Of a stretch of 64,000 nt of DNA, positions 52,039 to 59,352 are shown one piece after another. This stretch comes from Blautia sp. BIOML-A1 (GTDB lineage: Bacteria > Bacillota > Clostridia > Lachnospirales > Lachnospiraceae). The stretch lies in assembly GCF_009883055.1 (NCBI RefSeq), contig NZ_WWVR01000003.1, positions 1 to 64,000 of the forward strand, given 5' to 3'. Within the stretch, counting starts at the first letter, position 1; each line of letters starts with the position of its first letter. The notes under the pieces were generated by a model. That model was given only the letters and a program-made list of their open reading frames with translations. It had not been told where the DNA came from and did not search any database. The position numbers and the translations under genes are program-made.

Positions 52039-52067
52039 ATATTAACACAAGATATTGTTGGCGTCAA
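52039..52067 (-). promoter_or_regulatory. promoter L3
   Basis: TTGACG (52062-52067) and TAATAT (52039-52044) with a 17-nt spacer on the minus strand. The spacer shares 13 of 17 bases with that of promoter L2, including ACAATAT-x-TTGTGT. Confidence 0.78.
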
Positions 52068-52342
52068 TCGCACTTTTGCTATATTTTGTATCTTCCATAT
52101 CACATTTCTCCCCCGTATATTAGTGTTTTTATGCAGATAGGTTATTTGCAGTGTGCCATATTAATATTTTCTGTTATATAGAACGTATTTTTTTCTGTTT
52201 GGTTGCACTTTTTTTCTATTTTTATAATTTTTTTTGTTACCATGCTTCCATTATCACTATAACATATTATCTAAACATTCTTCTCTCTTGGTCAACTATT
52301 AATATCGTAATCTACTTCTGCAAATAAAGCTACATGCAAAAA
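52068..52342. other. AT-rich intergenic stretch, possible right border of the accessory segment
   Basis: About 275 nt with no gene. At 52120-52130 it contains TTAGTGTTTTT, an 11-nt match to 23136-23146 within the mutS extension, the only shared word I found that could be an att core. Flanking similarity is weak, so this may be chance. Confidence 0.3.
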
Positions 52343-52390
52343 ATGAAAAAAGGAGCTGCCATTCCATGTGTATTCATGAAAGGCAGCTCC
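52343..52390 (-). terminator. intrinsic terminator of the surface operon
   Basis: A 9-bp GC-rich stem (52352-52360 with 52382-52390) and a minus-strand run of six T residues, just after the stop codon at 52399. Confidence 0.85.
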
Positions 52391-52398
52391 TGCTTAAA

Positions 52399-55300
52399 TC
52401 ATTTTTGTTTAACTACTACTTTTACTTTTTTGCGGATCTTTCCAGATTTCACTGTTATATAGGCTGTTCCCTTTTTCTTTCCGGTGATCACACCCTTGGA
52501 ATTTACCGTCACGATCTTCTTATTCGAAGAACTGTAGGTAACTTTCTCCTGGGAAGTGATCGGGCTGATGACCGGTTTCAGCGCAAGTTTTTTATTCCTT
52601 GCAACGGTCACTCTTGATTTCAGTCCGGTGATCTTTGTTGTTCTTACCGTTGTTTTCTGCACAGTAATGGAAATGACCTGTTTCTTGCCGCTGGCCAGTG
52701 TAATGGTCACTTTGGCTTTTCCGGCTTTCAAGCCTTTCATCGTTCCCTTTCTGTTTACAGAAACGATTTTCTTATTGCTGGAAGTCCAGCTTTTAACGGA
52801 ATCACCCTTTGCAAGTCTGGAAACCTTTATTTTGGAAGTAGACTGTTTTACTTTCAGCTTAATGCGGGTAGCCGTTACCTTGATCGTAGGTGTCAGTTTT
52901 TTGCCGACGGTCCTCTTTTCCTTGCGGCCCTTGTTGCTGGTACGCATCTGTACAGCCGGTGAAAATACCGTGGCTGCAGAGATCGTTTTCCATGGTCCGA
53001 ACACCTCCGGTACTTCTGTAGGTGTTGGTGTCGGAACGTTTTCTTTCCGCTGTATGGTAAGAAGATAGTCTGTTTTTCCGCTTCCGGCAGCTGTTACCGT
53101 GATCTTCACCTGTGCTTCGCCTGCATCTGTTTCCCAGTATACATTTACACGTTTCGTTTTTCCGTTTGCCACAACCGGCATGGATACTTTCTCAACACCT
53201 TTTACTTTCTGTACCGTTACCGTGGCATCCCCATCTGAAGGTTCCACATAAAGGCGGAGGAACTTTTCCTTATTTTCCTCTTTGTCTGCAAGATACGAAA
53301 CGGTATAGCTGGTTTTGGTGCTGTCAAATACCGGTGATAATGTAAGATATTTTGAAGTATCTGTAAAAGTATTGCTGGTACTTACCACCAGGTTTGCCAG
53401 GGAGGAATTTCCAAGCCCGCTGGTAAGGTGGAAGATATAATCCCTGCTCTTTCCGTTCAGTGTTGTTTTAACCGTAACATCTGCCTGTCCGGATCTTACA
53501 TCTGCCACATAAGTTCCATTGGAAGCTTTTCCGTTGACAGTCAGGGTACATCCGGCAGGTGCTTTAAATGTCAGGGTCACTTTTGTAGCATTTTCAGCAA
53601 CCCTTAAGGTATGCTCTTTTTCCGAACGCTGGAATGCTTTTTCCCAGCTGACCCGGCCAGTATCTGCTTCTGCTGATACACTGTCAAGGTAAGCTCCATT
53701 TGTTTCCAGTGCCATCAGATAACAGGAGTCATTCTTATAATAAAGTGTCCCATCCCTGTCTACGCAGATCGGACTGATGCAGTACTCCTGCTGTGCGAGT
53801 ACCGGACGGAAGAGTTCTTTCGGTTTTCCGGAAGTCTGGCCCGGCTCATCTGTCAGCATATAGATACCGCCAGGTTTTGCATTGTAGGTAAAATACAGAT
53901 AAACACGTCCATCCGCTTTGCCATCTCCATTAAAGTCCTGGTTTTCATAAGCGGTCGAAAGAAGCGGTGCTGCCTGCGGATATCCCGGGATAGAAACTTT
54001 ATATGCAAGGGAAAGACCGGAAGCAGATTCTGTCAGGACATCAAAATGGTGTCCCCCATCCGCATTGTACTGTCCGCCGTTTCCGCAGACACCTACATAG
54101 ATTCTTCCTTTATAGACGACCGGTGTGGATGTTGCCGCACCGCCCAGGTTATAGCTTGCCACTGCACCGAAAGTACCATCTGCATTCATGGCAACCCGGT
54201 AGAGATAGCCGCCTTTGGTCGTAAAATAAACATATCCGTTGTTATAAACAATGGTGGATCGGATATCGCCGATCATGTCCGTGCGCTTGTCGATCAGCTG
54301 TCCGGTGTGCGTATTAACTGAATACAGGATAGAAGTATAGGCATCACCGGCCCCGTCATCAGAACCAAACACCAGATAATTTTCGGACGCATAAGCACCT
54401 GTCCAGTAAAAACCGCCCTTATGGTTATATTTCCAGGTACAGTATTTTATCTCATCACCTTTTGACGGGTCTTCATCTGTAACAGAAAGGCAGAAGTAAG
54501 AACCAGGGGTTGTATCCGAAGTCCAGGTTCCGGTATAAATATATCCATCCTTATAGGTGATCGGGGAAAGTGTCTGGCCTCCCAGGCTCTCACTGATCCA
54601 GAGGGATTTTAAAGAAGTGGCACTCAGTGCCTGGATCTGTCCGCCGCCGATCTGTGCAAAAAGCATTCCTTCCGCATAAGCAAGCGGGATCATGGCATAC
54701 TGCATATTTCCGTGCATCTGTTCACTGGTCTGCACGATATCCCCGGTATTTTTATCTATTTTATAGATGAACTGTCCGGATGCCACGTAAAGATAGCCGC
54801 CCAGGATCAGTGGAGGGGTAAGTGCTGCATCCCATCCCTTTGCATCCAGATGCAGGGACCATTTCTGCACCGTTGTATCCTTGCTTGCCGGCGTGGAGGT
54901 ATTGGTGATCCCGTTGTTTGTTTCACTGTTCCGGTAACTGCTCCAGTCATTATCCGTGATCTCTGGCTGCGTTGCCGTCTGCTGTTCCAGTTTTACCTGG
55001 ATCTCTGTTTCCTCACCTACCGTAAACTTCTCTCTTCTGGAGATATATCCATGGCGTGACACATTCCAGGTATACTCATCCCCGTAATAAAGAGAATCAT
55101 ACACAGAAGCATCTTTGGAAGGTTCCACACGCTCCCCTTTAGAATCATATACACTGACCACTGCATCCGATGGATCTGTTACAAAAGCGATCGAGGACTT
55201 TGCTTTTTTATGTACGGTGATCGTATAGGTGCCTGTGGATGTATAAGTGATATCCTGATAAGCCGGATCCTGATAAGTCCCGTCTTCGTTCATCTGGAAA

Positions 55301-56286
55301 GTGATCCTGGTCTCAGAACCGTCAAGTGGGATCTCAATGGCATTGCTGCCGGATACTGCCTGTCCGTTTACGGTAAGACCATACCACTTGTCATTAAAGG
55401 CTTTTGCAGAAACTTTTACAGATTCTGTATTCTCACCCACTGTCACATCATAATCCCTGGTGATACCGGCACTGTCAAATTCTGAGATCAGGTTTTTGGC
55501 CATGTCCGTGTCCGAGGGAAGGTAACAGCCGATCATGGAAAGATCCAGCCTCCGGAGCACTACGATCTTGTAAGTCTGGCTGTCTGTGGCTGTACCGGCT
55601 GTTACTGTGTAAACAGCCCTTTTTCCATTATCTTTTGTAAAAACATTTGAAAAATTATAACGTTTTCCATCGGTATATCCGGTTGCAATGATCTCACTCT
55701 CAACCGTCTTTCCATCAAGATCGCAGGCAGATAACCGGATCGTTGATCCCTCCGGCGCATCGGCCCCCAGATCTGCCGTTACATAAAATCCGGTAGAATT
55801 ATAACTGGATCCGATCTCAACGGTATAGGTTTTCCCGCCATAAGTTTCATCCAAATCTTCCCTGCGGCTGATCTCCAGAGGATCCTTAACGCCATAGCCG
55901 GAATACACACTGAGATCCTTGAGATATTCTTTCGTACTGTTCTCCCCGGCAAATGGAGCATCCTCAAAGGTAAGTTCTGCAGAATCTTCATCGTCAGAGC
56001 CGTCCATGACCAGTTCCTCCTGATCCTCGCCGTTAAATTCCCCCTTTGAGAATTCCGCATCTTCTGGTTGCTCTGTTTCCGGTTCTTCGGTGATCTCCAC
56101 GTCACTGTCTCCCGGCTCTTCTGTGATCTCTGTCCCTTCCTGGACATCCGGCTGTGCTTCCGTCTCTGCTGCCCCGGAAGAAAAATCACTTTCCATGGAT
56201 ATGTCGGCTCCATAGACCGGAGCTGTCCCTGCCAGCATGCTCACCGACAGAAGGACTGCCAGCCATTTTCCTAGTCTTCCTTTCAT
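52399..56286 (-). CDS. large secreted surface protein with PQQ-like propeller and Big_2 domains
   Basis: A 1295-residue protein with a signal peptide (about 1-26, VLLSVSMLAGTAPVYGA), an acidic Glu-rich linker (to ~115), beta-sandwich regions, a PQQ/WD-like beta-propeller (about 460-830, with recurring units such as VYFTTKGGYLYRV and GRIYVGVCGNGG), a cadherin-like segment and two C-terminal Big_2-type Ig domains (SWTSSNKKIVSVNRKG and YSSSNKKIVTVNSKG). No sortase motif or membrane anchor is seen at the C-terminus, so it is released or held non-covalently, perhaps by the basic terminal domain. It is the last gene of the surface operon. The start follows GGGAGG. Confidence 0.85.
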   Translation of the reverse strand: MKGRLGKWLAVLLSVSMLAGTAPVYGADISMESDFSSGAAETEAQPDVQEGTEITEEPGDSDVEITEEPETEQPEDAEFSKGEFNGEDQEELVMDGSDDEDSAELTFEDAPFAGENSTKEYLKDLSVYSGYGVKDPLEISRREDLDETYGGKTYTVEIGSSYNSTGFYVTADLGADAPEGSTIRLSACDLDGKTVESEIIATGYTDGKRYNFSNVFTKDNGKRAVYTVTAGTATDSQTYKIVVLRRLDLSMIGCYLPSDTDMAKNLISEFDSAGITRDYDVTVGENTESVKVSAKAFNDKWYGLTVNGQAVSGSNAIEIPLDGSETRITFQMNEDGTYQDPAYQDITYTSTGTYTITVHKKAKSSIAFVTDPSDAVVSVYDSKGERVEPSKDASVYDSLYYGDEYTWNVSRHGYISRREKFTVGEETEIQVKLEQQTATQPEITDNDWSSYRNSETNNGITNTSTPASKDTTVQKWSLHLDAKGWDAALTPPLILGGYLYVASGQFIYKIDKNTGDIVQTSEQMHGNMQYAMIPLAYAEGMLFAQIGGGQIQALSATSLKSLWISESLGGQTLSPITYKDGYIYTGTWTSDTTPGSYFCLSVTDEDPSKGDEIKYCTWKYNHKGGFYWTGAYASENYLVFGSDDGAGDAYTSILYSVNTHTGQLIDKRTDMIGDIRSTIVYNNGYVYFTTKGGYLYRVAMNADGTFGAVASYNLGGAATSTPVVYKGRIYVGVCGNGGQYNADGGHHFDVLTESASGLSLAYKVSIPGYPQAAPLLSTAYENQDFNGDGKADGRVYLYFTYNAKPGGIYMLTDEPGQTSGKPKELFRPVLAQQEYCISPICVDRDGTLYYKNDSCYLMALETNGAYLDSVSAEADTGRVSWEKAFQRSEKEHTLRVAENATKVTLTFKAPAGCTLTVNGKASNGTYVADVRSGQADVTVKTTLNGKSRDYIFHLTSGLGNSSLANLVVSTSNTFTDTSKYLTLSPVFDSTKTSYTVSYLADKEENKEKFLRLYVEPSDGDATVTVQKVKGVEKVSMPVVANGKTKRVNVYWETDAGEAQVKITVTAAGSGKTDYLLTIQRKENVPTPTPTEVPEVFGPWKTISAATVFSPAVQMRTSNKGRKEKRTVGKKLTPTIKVTATRIKLKVKQSTSKIKVSRLAKGDSVKSWTSSNKKIVSVNRKGTMKGLKAGKAKVTITLASGKKQVISITVQKTTVRTTKITGLKSRVTVARNKKLALKPVISPITSQEKVTYSSSNKKIVTVNSKGVITGKKKGTAYITVKSGKIRKKVKVVVKQK

Positions 56287-56307
56287 CTGATGTTTACCTC
56301 CCTTTTT

Positions 56308-57969
56308 TTACTGCTGAAGCAGTGGATTCCTGCTTTTTATTTTTCTGAAACTGCGTCTCGCTCCTGTCCACAGGAGCAGGTACAAAACTCCTGCCAGTGC
56401 AAATAAGGATAGAATCCTGGTAAAGAGTTTCATGTGCGTCCAGGTGTCTGTTACTTTACTTCCTACCAGTTCCGGGATACTCTTTCCTTCGTTTTTGGAG
56501 GAAGCGGACACAATCCCGGATGTGGTCTCCCTGTCTTTGCTTTCAGTCAGTTCTTCTGTGGATGACTCTTCTGTTTTCTCTTTTGTTTTGTCTTTTACGG
56601 CATCCGCTTTTTTGCTGTTTTTCTTTTCACCTGATGTACCGGAACCGGAGCCTTTTTTCTTCGTACCGGCATAAGCCGTCAGTTTCTTTTCCTTGTTTTC
56701 GTCTGTGCTATCCAATCCGTTCTTTCCGGATGCCGTACCTTTTCCGCCAACCGTTTTCAGATTTGTAAGGGATCCTTCCCCATTATTGCCTTTGCCCGGG
56801 ACTCCGGCTTCACTTTTATTTCCACCATATCCGGGTCTCTGGGCGATCGAACCGGAATTTCCATTGCCCCCATTTCCCGCTGTCCCGTTATTCTTCTTTC
56901 TGACATCAGGGATCCGGATCACCAGCGGACTGCTAACATTGCCCGCAAGGTCTTTCACCACGACCACCACATCTTTTTCACCTTCTGACAGGCCTGTAAT
57001 GGTCAGGGTATCGCTTCCTTTCAGTACTTCTCTTCCCTCTTTTGAGGTATCCGGGATCTGTACTTTCGCGCCGGCCTCTATGACACGGTAATAGCATTGT
57101 CCCCTTTCACTGGTCTTATATACTACTGAGGCCTGGTCCACGGATATCCTGCTCGCACTGATCTTTTTCAGTTCCGGCGGTGTCTGGTCCGTGATCCCAA
57201 GTGTCAGGTAATAATCCCTCCGGGTGCCGTCCTGTGCGGTTACCTGCACCCGGACCATAGCTTCCTTTTCCTGGTCTCCGAAATGGATCTTCCAGTAAAC
57301 ATGCCCCTTTCCATCGTTGCTTTCTTTGATGGTCTCATCTTTTTCCACGGTAGAATGCTTCACTCCGCTCAGCGCATAGATCTTGAACGTGGCATGTTCT
57401 TCTTCCGCTGTCAGCCAGATGTTCAGGCTCTGGCGTTCCCCGTCATAAACCGCCTTGTATCTGTCACGGTCCTTGTTTAATGCGGGATCTAGTTTTAAGA
57501 TTCCTTTTCCCCAGGTATCGGAGCTGGATATATATAATTCTTTCAGATCCGCATTGCTGCTTTTAACTTCCGGAGTGATGGTCGGTTCCGGTGTAATAGA
57601 AGGCTCCGGCGTAACGGAAGGCTCTGGAGCTGCCGTCGGTTCCGGCGCAGCGGTCGGTTCCGGAGTGGCAGTTGGCTCTGGTGCAGCAGTCGGTTCCGGC
57701 ACAGCGGTTGGTTCCGGTATCTGGGTCGGCTCCGGTTCTGCAGTCGGCTCCGGTTCTGCAGTCGGCTCCGGAACGGCGGTAGGTTCTGCGGGTACCGATG
57801 GTTCTGCCAGCGTTTCCCCTTCCGAACTCTCTGTGCTGTCTGCTGCATAAACTTCCCTGACAAAGATCGCATCTGTTTCTGGTGCAGCCCCTCCTGCCAG
57901 AAGTCCTGCAGAAAGGGTTCCGATAATAAATTTGTTAATGATCGGTCTCTTTAAATTGTTTTTTTTCAT
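56308..57969 (-). CDS. membrane-anchored surface protein with Pro/Thr/Glu repeat
   Basis: A 553-residue protein: N-terminal signal segment (IIGTLSAGLLAGGA), a PEPTA-type repeat (about 57-134), a cadherin-like beta domain with repeated Tyr and Trp, an Ig-like region, a Gly/Asn- and Lys/Ser-rich linker and a C-terminal membrane segment (ILSLFALAGVLYLLLWTG) with a basic tail. No LPXTG is present, so anchoring is by the membrane. The ATG at 57969 shares a base with the stop of the preceding gene (TAATG), so it is coupled. Confidence 0.8.
   Translation of the reverse strand: MKKNNLKRPIINKFIIGTLSAGLLAGGAAPETDAIFVREVYAADSTESSEGETLAEPSVPAEPTAVPEPTAEPEPTAEPEPTQIPEPTAVPEPTAAPEPTATPEPTAAPEPTAAPEPSVTPEPSITPEPTITPEVKSSNADLKELYISSSDTWGKGILKLDPALNKDRDRYKAVYDGERQSLNIWLTAEEEHATFKIYALSGVKHSTVEKDETIKESNDGKGHVYWKIHFGDQEKEAMVRVQVTAQDGTRRDYYLTLGITDQTPPELKKISASRISVDQASVVYKTSERGQCYYRVIEAGAKVQIPDTSKEGREVLKGSDTLTITGLSEGEKDVVVVVKDLAGNVSSPLVIRIPDVRKKNNGTAGNGGNGNSGSIAQRPGYGGNKSEAGVPGKGNNGEGSLTNLKTVGGKGTASGKNGLDSTDENKEKKLTAYAGTKKKGSGSGTSGEKKNSKKADAVKDKTKEKTEESSTEELTESKDRETTSGIVSASSKNEGKSIPELVGSKVTDTWTHMKLFTRILSLFALAGVLYLLLWTGARRSFRKIKSRNPLLQQ
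57568..57801 (-). repeat. PEPTA-type coding repeat
   Basis: About a dozen 18-nt units coding for P-E-P-T-A-x variants, with T sometimes S and A sometimes V, I or Q. The degenerate tandem repeat can expand or shrink; it is a wall-spanning spacer in the surface protein. Confidence 0.85.
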
Positions 57970-59339
57970 TACCAGTCCCCCCATACTTCGCCATTATCCC
58001 CGACACCCAGATCTGCTCCGGAATACAGGGTAAAGCGAAGCCTTACTTCGTCACCGTCTGCCGGGAAATAGCCCGACATTCCAATGTTCATATATTCACC
58101 GTTTACAAAATACATCCAGCCGGAATTCATGGTAAAATCAAATTCTCCCAGCCAGTTGGCATCATGCCCGGACAGCTGGCAGTTTACTTCTGTCAGATGT
58201 GCCATCAGGTCATCCGGGATCGAAGCTCCGGAAGTGATGCCGCCGCGTCCGATAGCTTTCAGGTAAAAACCTCCTGTTGCACTTCCATCATTCCTCCAGT
58301 CAAACCCGCTGTTCTGCAGAAGCCTTAAGACCACGGAGGAAAGCTGTTCGCCCTGATAAAAGTCGATGGATGTCGCCGGCAGGATTGTCCCAAGTCCGAC
58401 AGTCCCCGCCTCAATGCTGACCGTGATGGAGCCGGCAGGTTCTTCCTGGCTCTCATCCCCTTTATAGATGGTAAACGTTGGAAGCGTGGTACTCCATCCC
58501 TCATCATCCGTTGCCTTGATATCCACAGTGTTGCTGCCCTCATTCAGATCCAGACGGTAAGCCAGGATTCCCGGCGAAGGCTCCCCTTTTGAAGAAAGTC
58601 TTTCACCGTTTCCATTTACTTCCAGTGCCGTAGAGGATAAGCTGTTCCCGTACCAGTCTACCGCCTGTACATAAAATGTACGGTACGCGGCATTTACCGT
58701 TTCCCCGTCAGTCAGGTCTGTGGCGATCGTTGGATAATGGTCTTCCTCCGGTTCCTGTGTCGGTTCCGGCTCCGGAGATGGCGTCGGCGTTGCACTGAGC
58801 GGTACCTGCGCCCCATCCTGGTTCCGGTTATCGTCCTGGTCCGGTGTTTCTTTCCGGCTGTCATCATCCTGGTCACCATTTTTGTCATAATGGATGGTAT
58901 TGTCTTTGGAGCTGTCATTATCCTCTCCTGTGGAGCCGTCTTCCGGATCGGTATCCCCTTTTTGGGTATCTTCCTTCTGGCTGTCCGGTTCCGGTGTCTG
59001 GGAAGCTTCCGGCTCTGATGTCGGCTCCGGGGTGACAGTCGCCTGTGCCTCTTCCTTTTTCTTTTCCGGTTCTTCCTCCGGTTCATCTTCCAGGATCTGT
59101 GCCTGTTCTTCAAAGGAAGATTCTTCACCCGTGGAAGCATCTTCCTGGCTTCCGGCATAAGCATATCCCTTTCCAAGATAGCCCTTTAAGGAGCTTTCAC
59201 TGTTCACCCCCTGTACCGGATTTTCACTTTTCTCCGGTTCATAGTTTTTCATTCCCAGAAATAATACTCCAGCAAAAAGCAGGAGACAGACAATAGCTGT
59301 CAGAAAGGAAAGCCGGTTATTCTTTTTTCTCTTTTTCAT
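57969..59339 (-). CDS. DUF4430 (transcobalamin C-terminal-like) surface protein
   Basis: A 456-residue protein; start at the ATG at 59339, 8 nt after AAGGAGG. It has a membrane anchor near the N-terminus (FLTAIVCLLLFAGVLFLGM), a long acidic Asp/Glu/Thr/Pro linker (~60-205), an Ig-like beta domain (DLTDGETVNAAYRTFYVQAV) and a C-terminal DUF4430 domain with FDFTMNSGWMYFVNGEYMN and the ADGDEVRLRFTLYSG end. DUF4430 resembles the beta-domain of intrinsic factor and transcobalamin; the cognate helical-barrel partner is encoded at the right edge of the window. It is 13 nt from the transglutaminase-like gene. Confidence 0.85.
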   Translation of the reverse strand: MKKRKKNNRLSFLTAIVCLLLFAGVLFLGMKNYEPEKSENPVQGVNSESSLKGYLGKGYAYAGSQEDASTGEESSFEEQAQILEDEPEEEPEKKKEEAQATVTPEPTSEPEASQTPEPDSQKEDTQKGDTDPEDGSTGEDNDSSKDNTIHYDKNGDQDDDSRKETPDQDDNRNQDGAQVPLSATPTPSPEPEPTQEPEEDHYPTIATDLTDGETVNAAYRTFYVQAVDWYGNSLSSTALEVNGNGERLSSKGEPSPGILAYRLDLNEGSNTVDIKATDDEGWSTTLPTFTIYKGDESQEEPAGSITVSIEAGTVGLGTILPATSIDFYQGEQLSSVVLRLLQNSGFDWRNDGSATGGFYLKAIGRGGITSGASIPDDLMAHLTEVNCQLSGHDANWLGEFDFTMNSGWMYFVNGEYMNIGMSGYFPADGDEVRLRFTLYSGADLGVGDNGEVWGDW

Positions 59340-59352
59340 GGTCATTTCCTCC

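Noticed and set aside
23201..52067. Complete conjugative element
   Set aside because: Integrase, excisionase, SSB and PcfJ/K are suggestive, but no relaxase, coupling protein or type IV secretion genes were seen in the window.
56308..57969. Sortase-anchored wall protein
   Set aside because: The C-terminus has a membrane segment and basic tail but no LPXTG-type motif before it.
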